NCBI GenBank assembly: GCA_037975125.1
Contig: CM075853.1
Coordinates: forward strand, 87,990,859-88,054,858
Source of the DNA: Latrodectus hesperus
Taxonomy: Eukaryota; Arthropoda; Arachnida; Araneae; Theridiidae
Length of the DNA: 64,000 nucleotides
Direction of reading: 5' to 3'
This document shows, one piece after another, positions 1 through 16,524 of this stretch (position 1 is the first letter of the stretch; each line of letters begins with the position of its first letter). The translations under genes and the position numbers were made by a program. A model generated the notes under the pieces. The model made no database searches and was not told the origin of the DNA. It saw only the letters and a list, made by a program, of their open reading frames with translations.

Positions 1-1218
1 ACCACCGGTAATGGTTTTCCCAGATACATCGGCGCCTATTAAAATTAAAATAGGATCTTTACAATAATCGTTCACATAAATATTACGGCCTGTAAATTCT
101 TTCAAATAAATCACAGATATTGTCTGTAGAGCACTTTCACAGGCAAATGATTTACCTAATATTTTGAAATGACAGTTATCAAGACCTATCTCAACCTTTT
201 AAATATAAAGTAAACACGTCATGCCAGCATACTCCTGTATTTTCTTTATCAAACAGAAAATGTTGAAGATATCCCAGCTTTCCTGTTATATTTCATCTCT
301 TTAACAGTATTATTTAGTATGTAAGAGCACTGTGAAACAGTATGGCTTTTCTTTCCGTTTTTTCATCACCTCTGATTAAAACCGTTAATGATAATACAAC
401 ACTAGGGCTTTTACACGCATTCTCAAAAGCTTGATCATTATTCGGAACATTATCTAACTTTGTCGGTTAAAGGTTAAAAGCTCGGTTCAATTAGCAATTT
501 GACGAGATCTATTATTTTGGTGTATGTTAAAAAATTTTGGCGATTGAAAAATGTCACTAAGCTGACGTAACTGTTACGTATAAACTAAGGCTGCCAAAAT
601 GGAATTTTGCTGAATATTTATTGCATTCTTTATCTTTCTGAAGAAATAAAAAATTTAGATTACTAGAAAAAAAAAACAGAGTAAAATCCGTCAGAAATTT
701 CGCCAAATTCAAAAATGCGCAAAAAGGATTATATGGCAACTATGCCTAAGAATGCATAATCTTTGATTATCGATGGTGTAAAAAATTAATCCCAGAAATC
801 ATAAACAAATTCAAAGCAGTGTAATTTAAAATTTACTTAAAGTTACTAATTTATTCAGCAACTTAAATTCTTATGCGGTTATTAGTTATATTTTAATTAC
901 TGCAAAATTTACTAATCATGTGTTATTTAATAATTAATTATTAATATTTTTTATAATTATTGTGGTATGGCTTACATTTTGTGAAAACAAATGTCATTAA
1001 ACGAAACCGGCTGCTATCAATACAAAAACCTTATTATAATTTGTTTTAATAACATTATTGAAAGGACTTTACTAAATCGGATATTTTCAAAGAGGAGTTG
1101 AGATCAAATTCTATGCTAATTCTATAAAAAATTATGCTAATTTCAGGGTAGATGCACCTTACCGAATTACGTAAATGGTGTGAAATGTGCAGCTCTACAG
1201 TCACGTAGGATAAGATAT
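1..1218. other. AT-rich non-coding stretch, nothing recognised
   Basis: No open frame with family resemblance, no tRNA-like head and no terminal repeat was found on either strand. The short frames here are low-complexity by-products of AT richness. Confidence 0.6.
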
Positions 1219-1474
1219 AGGGTGAGAAATTCGAAGAGAAGTCAATATTCCACGCCGTTATTGCTGCTTATAAAATAATCTTTGAAAGTTTTTTCTTGTC
1301 GAAAAGGACTCTGTAATTGCAGAGAATGCCCGACCATCGTCCACGCAGTCCAGCAGACAAACGAGTTTACGAGGGGCGTGGCGATCGGACTGAGAAGGGC
1401 AGGTTGGTCCTTACAGCACATCGCAGCTGAAAGACACCTGGAGTCTACCGGCTGGGGGGAGGATGGTTGGAACA

Positions 1475-1811
1475 AGGAACTGTGCTGGGTGCCGGTGAAG
1501 CTAAAGTTGTTGTTGCTCCAGCATGCTTCCCTGTACTTAGCCCTAAGTTGGGCTCTACCAGCTAGACAGAAGCAGCCTGGTGGAGTCTTCGTGACGTTGA
1601 AGCAGGGATCAATCAGAAGACCGCAATACTTAGCCTGCCATCCCCAGAGGGATTGGATATTTCATTTGGAGGATATTGCGACCACTTCCAATTTTATAAT
1701 GTGCTCCAGCCGAATATAGTGAACATGACATATAATCGGTTAAGCTAGGATTCGAACTCACTACCTTCGAATAAAGAGAATGACTCCCTAACCAACGAGG
1801 CCACTGCGGCC
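1475..1811 (-). mobile_element. tRNA-derived SINE inserted in Tc1 copy A
   Basis: Read on the minus strand, the head (about 1811-1735) has a tRNA-like A box (TGGCCTCGTTGGTTAGG) and a B box (GAGTTCGAATCC), the internal polymerase III promoter. The body shares short blocks with other copies, notably the CATGCTTCCC segment near 1530 (on the plus strand) that recurs near 12990. The flanks join two parts of the same Tc1 transposase frame, so this is a later insertion. Exact ends and a TSD were not resolved. Confidence 0.7.
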
Positions 1812-2606
1812 CTGGTGCAGCTAGAGTGATGTCAGCATGCTTGGATTGAAGCGTGCGATTGGAGTTGGTGGCGGCTCCACAAAGAATGTCTACCAAAATT
1901 TTGCAGCATGTGCAAGACACCCTGGATGCTCCCAAATCGACCAGAATCATTTGCCGTCGATTAGTTGCTAGTGCCGTCCATTTGGAAGACTGCTATTGAC
2001 TCCACAGCATAGACTCCAACGTCTGGAATGGTGCAATATTAGAGCGATTTGGAAGACTAAATGGCACAGGATCGTCTTTTCAGATGAGTCACGCTTCTGT
2101 TTCTTCAGTGATACGAGTATGGTGTCAGGTCCAAGTGATCAGAAATTGCGGAACGCCCCACCACGCGACAAAGTGGGATCATGGTTTGGGGCGCCATTGC
2201 CTATGATACCAGGTCATCTCTAGTTCATATTGATGGCACTATGACAGCCCAATATTGAGTGGATGATGTACTGCGGTCGGTGACACTCCCCTATATTCAG
2301 GAAGTGCTCAATCCCTTTTATTAGCAAAATAAAGCCTCACCGTACATTGCTCGCATCAAGCAATATGTCTTACTAAATGTACAGCTGCTTCCTTGGCCAC
2401 TTCGCTTGCCAGATATAACATCAATCGAACACGTTTGGTACACATGATGCTATTTGCCACTGCCTCCTTCAAAAGACTCACTTTGACAAATGGTTGGCAG
2501 GGAATGCAGAGCCATTCTTCAGGACGCCCTTCATACTCTCTTTGGCTCTGTGTTTAGACATTTTGCTTCTTGTATCACCGTCCACGATGGTTCTACAACC
2601 TACTGA

Positions 2607-3257
2607 GCCTTCTTCTTCTTTGGACAGTTTTCGGTTTATATTCACTGTATCAAAAGAGCCAATACAGACATTTGCGGAAAAACGGGAATAAGCCTCCATT
2701 ATATCCTCGACTGTCCACGTGCAAAATTTCCGCCTAATTAAATCACCATCCCAAACATCTAGCCAATTCTTGACTTTTTGTAGTAATTGTCCCTACAGGA
2801 AACAAAAACTTATTCAGTAACCCAATTTCCTCATGGATAAAGACCATTCACCCATCAATTCAACAGATTCACCAGATGATTTAACGGATTATGTCTCTTC
2901 ATAATCCAAGAGAAATCTACATCATCACATCAGGAACGACCAGCTTTATAACTCTAACATTTTGCTATAGCATTCTTTTTATCTATTTCTTGTGTTTATT
3001 ATTGTTGTCTCTTAAATGTGTTTCATCATTCATGTTGTGATTAAATAGCATTTCCATTGTGTAACCGAACTGTGATTCAGTGCCCTGCAGAGTTGTAGAC
3101 TTGTAAGCCCCACCAATTGTAACTTAGTTTTAAATAAACTTGTCGGGTTGCGGTTCTCCGGTGGGGTGCCTCTTGGGATTCCCGGGGGTATTCCTTGCTC
3201 TGACTTGGTGATAGAGGGATTAAACCTGATAACCGCTGGTATAGTCCAGGGTCCTGC
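2607..3257 (+). mobile_element. 5'-truncated LINE 3' end inserted in Tc1 copy A
   Basis: Comparison with the copy at 33274-34520 shows extra DNA between 2606 and 3258. The insert begins with a decayed coding tail containing CGKTGISLHYILDCP (near 2670-2715), a cysteine/histidine motif common at the C-terminus of RNase H-bearing arthropod LINE polymerases. It ends in a GC-rich 3' region at 3140-3255. The flanks CCTACTGAGCC and CCTATTGACCA could be a diverged target-site duplication. The clade is not certain. Confidence 0.55.
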
Positions 3258-3405
3258 CCTATTGACCAGACCTTGTTCCCTCGCTGTTATTGCATATCGT
3301 TTCGACAGATCACTTATTGTTCGTTGCTGACTCTCTCTACTTGCCGAGTTTCCTCATTTTCTGGCAACTCCTTCTTGGTGTTGCATTTTCAATGTCGGGC
3401 AGTAT

Positions 3406-5044
3406 ATTTGAAGTCAGTTTATGACAGAGCGAACTAAGAATAAATTGTTTCTTCAGAAAGAAGTTAGTCTTTATTCCTAAATCATCATAAGCACGAAGAA
3501 TATCGTATAGCATATTTTGTTCCATTTCTTCTTTATCAATGAATTCTCTTATTTCAGCGTTTTCTGCGGATTTGTCAAAATTAATTTATATCTCTCGACT
3601 TTATCTCAAAATTAGTTTATTTGAATTACATTACCAAGAGTTAAGAAACTATCATTTGTTTTCCTATTCTAATGAGCCGAATAATATAAATATTAAATAT
3701 TTTACTCCATTAGTTATAATTTTAAAATAACCAGAATACGAACTTAGAAAACTTCCAAGTACACCACCCATGGTATATATATCTTCTCTATTTATAATTT
3801 AAAAAAATGGGTTACGCTTCTGAATTACATAATAAGAACCTGTTTTGTAAACTACCTCATTTATAATTTTACTTTATTCCATAAATAAGTAAATAAAATT
3901 ACATTTTTAGTATCTCAATGAGAAAAATTATTTATTAATAATTTTTTAATAACTAGTTTGTTTCTGTGATATTTCTTTCTTCAATTTATATTAATTTCTT
4001 ACACTTATTCATTCAATTTAATAAAAATTTCTAAAATTACTTTAGTTATAAACTTTCAAAGAAATAGATTTTGGTTTACAATATGATTAACTTGTTTTAG
4101 CTTTCAATAAATTTTTGCCTTTTTATTTTATTATTTTGAAAATATATACAGACTCTAAAAACAATGTTACTCTATTTTTTAATCTAATTTGATCATTCCT
4201 TAAGCTGATAATAAAATTAATCCTTCATAGCAATTCTTTTTATCTATAAAAAAGATGATAAAACTAATCTGATTTATAATCTAATATATAAAAATAAATA
4301 AAAATATCTTTTTCATTCCCGATTATAATGATAAAATACTGGTTCGTATTAGTTTTTATCGTTTTGCTTTGTTTTTTATTACAAAAAGACAGAAAAATGT
4401 AGTGAAATGGCGAATTTGTGAAAGCCATGAATTAGAATTGCAATTTTATCCACGCTTCAGCGCGCACTCTTTCGCTCCTGGGGGAAAATTTCGCCTTGAT
4501 CGCAATTCATCTGCAGGCTTTGATTTCCAGTTGATTCTGTTGAATTGGGTTGAAGAAAATAAATCGACTAAGAACATTATTTCCAAATACATGTACTTCG
4601 TCTAATCACAGAAAGTGCTTTAACTTATTAATATCGAATTATAAACTTGTGACATATATTTATTAATATTGAGTTCATTTGACTTATTACTGAATAATAT
4701 GTTATCGATAAATATTATTCCATTTATACGTTCAAGCTTAAAAAGCACTGCGAAGTATATTTGAGGTAATATGCTATTTCGGCTTAGTCCTATAAATGTA
4801 ATATGTGTAACACTAAGCGAAGCGACATATGCGATGTTCGGTGACATTCGGGAAGGCAATAAAATTTGCGTTCTGTTCTGCGAAAAAGATCGGTCTGAAT
4901 TTAACTAACTGCTACTTATTTATACAGTAAAATTATATAGTTACATAATATCTAATACTATCTTTAACTATATTTTCACTGTATTTTGATAGAATGTTAT
5001 GGAATGCAGGTGAATTCCGGACTGCATCTTAAGTTAAAGGGATT
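3406..5044. other. AT-rich spacer with one GC-richer patch at 4440-4530
   Basis: No transposon or gene was recognised. The patch near 4440-4530 is richer in GC than its surroundings and sits in a 78-codon plus-strand frame (4369-4605), but the protein resembles nothing I know and there are no clear splice or promoter signals. Confidence 0.5.
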
Positions 5045-5345
5045 GGAATACTATTCACCTATTACTAAGGGAATCGTCATTCTGAACAGGAGACGAGATC
5101 ATTCCTGAGTTGGAACTCACCTCTCCACACCCATAGTTCACTAGAGGAAATACTTTGGAGTCACAGATGAACGTGGGCACATGCCCCCACGGGGCTCCAG
5201 CAGCCCAGTGAGGGTGAATGGGGTCGTCCTCCCAATCTCTAGCCATCGGCAAACGATGCCTCCCTCTGCTGATCTTACGGGAAACGGGGCGAAACTACCC
5301 ACTCAGACAGTAGAGATCTGCATTGGTACAAGAAGAGTATTGTAT
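5045..5345. repeat. GC-richer interspersed repeat, unclassified
   Basis: The base composition contrasts sharply with the AT-rich flanks and the block directly abuts the SINE-like sequence at 5375. It has the look of an interspersed repeat. I see no tRNA head or coding frame that can be supported. Confidence 0.35.
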
Positions 5346-5374
5346 GAAACTCGTGACCAACTGCACAAATATTT

Positions 5375-5630
5375 AAATGACTCACCATTGCTTCGTAGTA
5401 GGATACCGATCTTCAGGTTCCGGATTCGATCCCAGCCCTGTTCAACAAAGGGGATGGATGTTGCACTTCCACATTCTGCATGTACATCGGTCGAGTTGGG
5501 TGCTCCGAAGTGTTCCAGGTTTCCTGCCTTGCGATCCATTAATCTGGCCCGCAATCTTCCAGCTGACAATTTACGAGGAATGCCTTACATTTGCATTCAG
5601 CCATTAGATGTCCCGCTGCAAAGAGTTTAA
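5375..5630 (+). mobile_element. SINE-like element with B box
   Basis: A tRNA-like B box (GGTTCCGGATTCGATCCC) lies near 5416-5433, with a weak upstream A-box region. A GC-richer body of about 190 bp follows, as in the other SINEs of this window. Ends and TSD are unresolved. Confidence 0.5.
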
Positions 5631-5918
5631 ATATAGGAGATGAAGCAAGTTCACATTTGTAACAGAGCTGTTTTTCTTCTTTGTATAACTGACTGCCTTT
5701 TGCTTTTGGATGGTACTTTATTGATTAGCTCTATGAAAAATTTGTCTATCCCGAAACATTCTTTTATTGGTTTTAGATTATTGAATTCTTCGTGTATTCG
5801 TTCACAGAACAATTTCTTTTATTGTAAGCTCTTTTTAACGTTTTCTTTTGTGATGCGAAAAGTCGGAAAATTTTATTAGTTTTGTTTGTGAGAGAAAATG
5901 TTTAAGCTTTTATAATGG

Positions 5919-8142
<2,224 letters not shown>

Positions 8143-10032
8143 ACACTTTACTTATCAGACAGCAAAAGCATTATAAAGAAGAAACGTGAAATGGGCTCTT
8201 TTGAGAATGATGTGGTTCTTTGAAGATCCGATTCCGACTTGACCACATTAGAGAGCGAGACATTGATTCTGCCCTGGGGGTGCCAAGCCGGCAGCCGAAT
8301 GGTTATCGCTCTTGCCTTCGGTTCAACAGTTCGTGGGTTCGAATCCCAGCTTGGGTATGGATATTTGTAGTGGTTCGGAATCCACTTTAAACCGTAGGTC
8401 CCGGTCTAAATAGCCCTCGTGTGCAAAAAATGACCGTTGAGCGACAAACAAACCAAACCAATCTGCCCTGGGGGATATTCAGAATTTTGCTGATGTTCAC
8501 AAATTGCGTTTTAACCCAACTAAAGTCTGTGGTTGGCTTCTTCACGACCAATGGAAGATTATATAACTTTAAACCTAATATCTTACTGCATGATCAACCA
8601 CTTGCTGTGTATAAACATCCGAAATATTTGGGTTTTGTGTTGGATCTCGAAATAGTGGGAAATAATCACATCAACTTGTTCTGAATCCAAGAAAAAGGCT
8701 TAAAACATCTTAAGGGGTATATCAGGTCGTGATTGGGGAGCAGATGCTAGAACGCTCAGAAAAACGTATGTATCACTAATAAGACCCATCTTGGAATATG
8801 GCATTCCAATCTACTGTTGTGCTTCAGAAACAAACCTACAGAAACTTGAAAAGGTCCAACTTAGCGCTGCAGAGATCATCACTGGTCTTCGAAATACTTG
8901 TTCCAAAGACTTTATTCTTTTCGAGGAAGACCTGGAGCCTCTTATTCTTAGAAGACTTGTGTGCCTGCTTAACAAAATACTACAACAAACTCAGCAGCCA
9001 TGATTACCACAATCGTACTTCTGCCTACTTCAGAGACTGGTGTAATAATCAGAGACTCGGGAGAAATAGTCCCTTTAGAGCCACTAAGCCTCTGGTAACC
9101 TGGTCGTTGCTATTGTGGAGTCACAATGTCTTGACCCCAGTGATGACTTTAACGGTGTCTTTCTCCCTTCTGAATTCTCAATTTGTGTTAACAAGCAAAC
9201 AGACTATCTTATTTTTTAAAGCAACTTGCCCTCGAGAGAATTGGAGAGATTCCAAGTGACGCTGTTCAGGCTCATACAAATGGCAGTAGAGATGAACATA
9301 ACCGTTCTGGCAGTGGAATTTACATCAACAGGCAAGACCATGAAATAAAGATTCAGAAAATAAATCCTGATTACTGTTCAATATTTTGCAGTGAACAAAT
9401 AGCCACTGACAAAGACTTGGTTTCTCTTGTGTCCCTTCCAAATGGAAAAAAAAATATGCATTTTGTCTGATAACAGCGATTCAGTACTGGATCAATTGGC
9501 AAAGTGTGAGAGACAGTGCTGGAATATCGATACTCAATAAATTAAAATGGCTATCCATACTCCATGACATTCATCTTCAGTGGATACCTTCCCATGTCGA
9601 TCTAGAGGGAAATGAAAGTGCTGACACCTTGGTTAAGGCGGGAGCCCGTGAGACCCATCTCACCTTTTTGGAAAATTTTTCAAGAGTAAAAATCAAGATT
9701 AAAACCACGTGGATTGTCCCTCCAGTGTACCAATGGTGTTGGTGTTCTCGTCCGGGAAACTCACTGGCTTACATCTTTAGATGACAGCAACAAACTGTAC
9801 TTGCCCGCTTTCGAAGTGGTCACCTCATTCATTAAAATTTTCTGAGGGCACCAAAATTTTCGAGATTTGTACCAACTGCTCCGCTGAGCAAGCTATGTCA
9901 CAACACATGCCTGGGGCTATCCAAAAATGATTTATATAACGATCCTTTGATGGTGCTTGATTTTTTGGGGTTGTTCAACGTTATGGACCTGGTCTAATGC
10001 TGCTAACAAAAGGGGGTATACAACAACAAATA
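8143..10032 (+). mobile_element. 5'-truncated RNase H-bearing LINE, copy 1 (CAA-tail family)
   Basis: A non-LTR retrotransposon fragment covering the end of the reverse transcriptase, a linker, an RNase H domain and the C-terminus. The decayed RT catalytic motif reads FENDVVL (normally F/Y-A-D-D) near 8200-8220. RT thumb and linker segments follow: HPKYLGFVLD at 8610-8650 and LIRPILEYGIPIYCCASETN at 8780-8830. RNase H shows TNGSRDE near 9276, where the first catalytic Asp is replaced by Asn, and LQWIPSHVDLEGNESADTL near 9575-9635 with the conserved His and Asp. The 3' end has a short CAACAACAA tail. Flanking GCATTTA at 8136-8142 and 10033-10039 is a likely 7-bp TSD. Several stops and frameshifts are present. 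A SINE sits inside at 8281-8461. Confidence 0.85.
8281..8461 (+). mobile_element. tRNA-derived SINE nested in LINE copy 1
   Basis: The A-box region (AATGGTTATCGC) and B box (GGGTTCGAATCCC) are close together near 8298-8347. A body follows with TAGTGGTTCGGAATCC and a tail ending in ACAAACAAACCAAACC. It is flanked by a perfect 13-bp duplication TCTGCCCTGGGGG at 8268-8280 and 8462-8474. Removing it rejoins the LINE reading frame across the junction. Related copies are near 13946, 21922 and 25975. Confidence 0.9.
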
Positions 10033-10328
10033 GCATTTATTTAAAGGAAAGATAAAATACAGTTAAAATTGTCTACCTGTAACATAGTTGTGAGCTTTAC
10101 CGTGGTTAGCAGACATCTGTGTGTTGTTTCTTACTGAAGGGGGTTTATGTAATGTATGCTTCTTGGCTGTTAAATGTATAAGAAAAGTCTTAGGAATTCA
10201 CTGCCAACTGTGTTTCAGGACTTCAGTATAGGGGTAAAATAAGGGAACATTCTTAAATTTATAATTGTATTAAATAGGTAACATTATAAAAGATTCGTAT
10301 TTTATTATAGTTTAACTCATCTTAAATT

Positions 10329-12944
<2,616 letters not shown>

Positions 12945-13265
12945 ATGCGTCAACAGGTTGCTTTTGTACAGTTGCTTTTACACCAGCATGCTTCCCTTTA
13001 CTTAGCTCTGCGAGTTGGGCTCAACCAGCAGGGATAAAGCAGAAGATCCCCAATGCTTCAAATGCCACCCCAAGAATCATTTCCCTTAAAGAGCATTGTG
13101 ACCCCGACATATATGACATACTCCACCTGCCTTTATCCAACGTGACGGATCTTTGGTTAAGGCAGGATGCGAAACCTTTAAAGTCCTGCCGGTGGTGTAG
13201 CATAGATGTGGAGAGGGAGGTGCAGGCTTAGATATGACCTTGTCATCTGACTGTGGCTCAAAACT
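12945..13265 (-). mobile_element. Decayed SINE, same broad family as 1475-1811
   Basis: The block near 12985-13040 closely matches the segment near 1526-1565 of the SINE in Tc1 copy A (shared CCAGCATGCTTCCC and TTGGGCT stretches). The likely tRNA-like head is on the right, read on the minus strand near 13190-13140, and is poorly preserved. Two overlapping frames here are by-products of the GC-rich repeat. Confidence 0.5.
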
Positions 13266-13945
13266 ACGATGCACTTGGTGGTGCGAGAGAATTCTAAGCT
13301 CGTTAACCTAAAAGTACAGTTCGGGGCTCACCTGCACCGCTATGTATCCATGTATGGCGCGTCAGCAGGAAGTGTGTAACAATCTTCTCTTTTTTTAAAG
13401 GACGACTTCGTAAGAAGTCGTAAACCCTCCTGTAACTTCAATGCTATGCGACCCGTTCAAATGTAGTGTCCTAACGGAGCTTCTATTATACCTGGAAAAC
13501 TACTAAAGCTTTACCCAATAACTCAAATACAAAATGCTTTTAGCAGAGGTGCCTTCACTGCCATATCCAATAAACAAGAAAGGAATGGTTTAGTTTCTCA
13601 AAATTTATTTTGATCAACTAGAACTTTTACATCTTTTCAGCAAGTTCCCAATTCGTGACAGTAAGCTTAATCCCGTCTGTTTCTACTACAGGAAGAACAA
13701 TTTCAGTCCCGACAACATTCAGGTGACTTTATGAAATTGATCTGTTGTGCTGGGTGACACGTTTTATTTACATCCAACCACTAAATAGGGCTTCTGAATA
13801 ACATCATGTGAAATAAATTAAAAATCAACAAGGGTCTGTTCTGTTTATTAATGAATTCCGGTTTTCCTTGCAAAGACAGATTTTTAATATCCTTACCTTA
13901 AGGTAAAATTTAAGACTTCATCTCTTCTGTCTAGCAAACGAGAAA
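13266..13945. other. Non-coding spacer
   Basis: No recognised element. A GC-richer segment at 13320-13380 may be the outer part of the neighbouring SINE. Confidence 0.5.
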
Positions 13946-14123
13946 ATGGGCCGAGCAGGCAGCCAATAGTTATAAGTTTGCCCCTTATCTCAATAAATCT
14001 TAGTTTCATACCTCAACTCAGTCTTTCTTGTTTGCAGTGGTCGGAACCCATTAGAAGACCAGGTCCAACTAGATTTCGTGTGCAAAACTTGACTATTGAG
14101 TGATAAACAAACCAAACGAAACA
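13946..14123 (+). mobile_element. SINE related to the one at 8281-8461
   Basis: Shared blocks in the same order are GGCAGCCAATAGTTAT near 13959, TGGTCGGAACCC near 14039, TTCGTGTGCAAAA near 14075 and a terminal GATAAACAAACCAAAC. The tRNA B box is lost or replaced. It is degraded, and no TSD was found. Confidence 0.6.
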
Positions 14124-14375
14124 GAACGAGGAATGTATTCGAAGACAATGTCTTGGGTGAAACGGAGCTTCTTTATGCACATATCTGTTTGTACTGCCAC
14201 ATGAAACTTCATTGTTCTAAAGAAAATAAATGCAACATTGAATCCTAGTCACATACTTTTGAAGACACTGCCTTCATATTTAAGGGGTAATATACACTCC
14301 TCACACTATTCTCTTTGGGAATTAGTATTTTTGAAAAGAAATTACACCACAAATGTCTTGGACAGCATATTCTCC

Positions 14376-14762
14376 TAATCTCATATTTGTCGATCGTACA
14401 ATGGCCTAAATTGTATATTTTCTTTGAACTGCTTAACCTGTCACTAGGTGCCATAACTCAAGACATGATAAATAATGTAATTCATCTTTTTAAGGTTTTA
14501 TTACTATTTTTTATTTTATTTTTGATTTGTACTTATGAAACTTTCGTTTTTCCTTTACAAACAGCGTTTATAATAATCTGCATATTTTCTGAGTTTATAA
14601 AAGTGATATAATCAAAATTATTACTGAGATTAAACTAATTTTCCTACTTATTTCTTGAGATTTTCATTCATTGCCAATTTTATGGTAACTCGTATAGCTT
14701 GATCTTTTTCTAGGAGAATCTCATATTTGTCGATCATATAATGGCTTAAATTGTATATCTTT
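14376..14762. repeat. Pair of 45-bp direct repeats about 340 bp apart
   Basis: A segment beginning AATCTCATATTTGTCGATC at 14376-14420 recurs at 14718-14762 with only a few substitutions. The intervening DNA has no recognised feature. The cause is unknown: it could be a local duplication, or terminal repeats of a small element. Confidence 0.75.
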
Positions 14763-14854
14763 CTGGTAGGGGATTGGGCGTATGGCCCAATAAAATTTTT
14801 GATTCAGAAATCTCTGGGAGTTAATATAAGACCAACTTTTTTCCGATGGCAAGG

Positions 14855-15125
14855 ATTGAAGAAAAATTTGAAATTTGGCACAGGAAATGTTCAAAACAGA
14901 AGAGGGCCCACAGCAGATGGGTTGATTCTGCTGGCAGAGATCTAGATGTCAATTGAGGGCAATCTATTGTTCCAAAAAGTATCAGATGGAAGAAGATTGT
15001 CGAGACAGCTTTGGCATGAGACAGGCTGTAGTGCGGTTGAAGAAGAGCACCTTTTGAAAATTTATTGTTGGACATTGAAAATGCGAGAAATACAAGAGAT
15101 ATCAGAGTCAAATTTATTACAGAGA
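14855..15125 (+). mobile_element. Possible LINE C-terminal tail
   Basis: A broken frame reads HSRWVDSAGRDLDVN near 14915-14960 and then RWKKIVETALA near 14985-15015. This resembles the R-W-x-D/E...DL...W+..v..A pattern at the extreme C-terminus of arthropod RTE/craft-type LINE polymerases. The match is weak and interrupted by stops. Confidence 0.35.
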
Positions 15126-15204
15126 TGAAATTTATTGCACAGTACAAATGCTAATTGATTGAAATATCAAATATTTATATTTTAAAATAAAACCAAATCC
15201 ATAA

Positions 15205-15460
15205 TAAACATCAGCATCCACATTGGGAATAACCATCTCTACATGCTTCGGTCTTTAATGAAAAAGGCTTTGAAGCGTTTGTGGATTCTTCGCAAACAAC
15301 GGATGATCTCTCAGACCCACAGTGGTCATCTCCAGTGTATCCCATGCCATCAGTGGTAGTGACGTCGCCAAAAGACTGGCCAAAGAAGGGAAGCGAGAAA
15401 AAAATGACCAATTGGTTTTTTAAATGGCAAATCTTCCCTTACTCATCAACAGCTGAAGAG
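15205..15460. other. GC-richer block with open frames on both strands
   Basis: The block has higher GC than its flanks and an open plus-strand frame (about 15211-15463) including FEAFVDSSQTTDDLSDPQWS. The opposite strand is also open. I recognise neither protein. It may be a host exon or a fragment of an unlisted element. No reliable splice junctions are visible. Confidence 0.35.
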
Positions 15461-15469
15461 TAAGAACTA

Positions 15470-16280
15470 ATAATTAAATTTAAAATTTTTATAAAAAATT
15501 AAACAAAATAAAATTAATTTAATACAAAAAAATTTTCAAGATAAATATTTTCAGAACCATTCCGGATTATTAATAACTAAATTATATATATTAATATAAT
15601 GACCAAATTCCAAATTTCAATAGGAATGATCATTTAACAGGAATTTTTAATTAATTAGAAGAGTCGTTGCATAATTGAATATTTATTTAAATGATATGAA
15701 GGAAATAAAGAACAAAACAAAATCGATGATAAAAATAACGCGTGTGACTAATAAAACAATAAAAATCTGTTTGCAACTTAGACCGAGATCCCACCAAAAT
15801 GCTTCCTCGCGCTTCCTGAGCAACCACGCAAGAGCCCTCCTTTTTAAGCAAGGTCAAAAAAATTGCACGGAGTGCCATGAATGCTCAGCTGACATGGCTT
15901 CCCCAGCTCATATTTTGGTGCATCTGATCTAAGAAACGACGAGGTTCTGTGAAACCCTCACCTCTTTTTAGACTTTTTAGATATTTTCGGATTTATGGGG
16001 ATTGCTTAGCTCTATTAGATAATCCCTAGATTAACAACAACAACACAATAAAAATAGAAGCACAACGCTTAGAATTTCAAATCTGATGATAACCTAAGGC
16101 AATATTAAAAGCTTTAGAACAATGTCTGGGCTAAATGCTGCCAATTCATAACAGCATTAACTCTTTTTTTTGAAATGGACAGATCTTGTTGTGTATAGCA
16201 ACAGCCAGCAATCAGACTACTTGGCAGTAGCTATTCTTATATTAAATAAACTATAAGAAATATAAAATGAAATAAGGCAA
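15470..16280. repeat. Diverged long duplicate of 43440-44850
   Basis: AT-rich DNA on both sides of the small LINE insertion here aligns collinearly with the DNA flanking a different LINE insertion at 43685-44537. Shared landmarks include TTAATATAAT(G)ACCAAATT near 15590 and 43575, CAATAAAAATA near 16046 and 44592, TTTTAGAACAAT near 16109 and 44660, and GAAATGGAC near 16171 and 44714. It is probably an older interspersed repeat or a segmental duplication. Confidence 0.65.
15767..16045 (+). mobile_element. 5'-truncated LINE 3' end, copy 2 (CAA-tail family)
   Basis: About 280 bp, consisting only of the C-terminal coding tail (CTECHECSADMASPAHIL near 15862-15918) and a tail of CAACAACAACA. The same C-terminal pattern occurs in copies 1, 3 and 4. 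It is flanked by a perfect 10-bp duplication CAATAAAAAT at 15757-15766 and 16046-16055. Confidence 0.85.
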
Positions 16281-16524
16281 AATGGCTGAGTTGCTTTTGA
16301 AGTTCCACAATTGCTTTTTGGGTGGAATGATGTGGCATTATCGTAATAGGAAGGATAGTTCACAGCAGCTCTTTATTACCACATTATTCTGGGGACTCAA
16401 GCAGTTTCGGCCTTCAGGTTCTCTTGTCATTGGAAATTATGTGCAACATGGAGCAAAAACCTTGGATGACAAGCTTTGTCAGGCTAGGATTTTGAAGATT
16501 GTAAAGGGGGTCATGTAATGGTGA
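16281..16524. other. Unrecognised GC-moderate block with one frame
   Basis: The plus-strand frame at 16282-16518 (78 codons) begins MAELLLKFHNCF and has no recognised domain. It lies immediately upstream of the mariner fragment. It may be part of an unidentified repeat. Confidence 0.35.

Larger units (their letters stand above)
1219..3405 (+). mobile_element. Tc1-like DNA transposon, copy A, interrupted twice
   Basis: This is a cut-and-paste transposon of the Tc1/mariner superfamily, which would act in the nucleus at TA targets. The transposase N-terminal region begins near 1299 (motif GLRRAGWSLQHIA, a helix-turn-helix DNA-binding segment). After a SINE, the frame resumes near 1812 and includes the catalytic block HRIVFSDESRFCFF near 2065-2105 and LPWPLRLPDITSIEHVW near 2390-2440. 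The latter holds the final catalytic E of a DD34E triad. The 3' terminal sequence lies at 3258-3405 and ends in a stretch that also closes the copy at 33274. Insertions are a minus-strand SINE (about 1475-1811) and a LINE fragment (about 2607-3257). Many stops and frameshifts are present, so the element is dead. Copies of the same family are at 33274-34520 and 58601-59030. Confidence 0.85.

Noticed and set aside
2478..2699. Pair of opposing 65-73-codon frames
   Set aside because: They span the junction between Tc1 3' sequence and a LINE fragment.
5181..5630. 149-codon plus-strand protein
   Set aside because: The frame bridges two GC-rich interspersed repeats, including a SINE with a B box. 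No domain was recognised.
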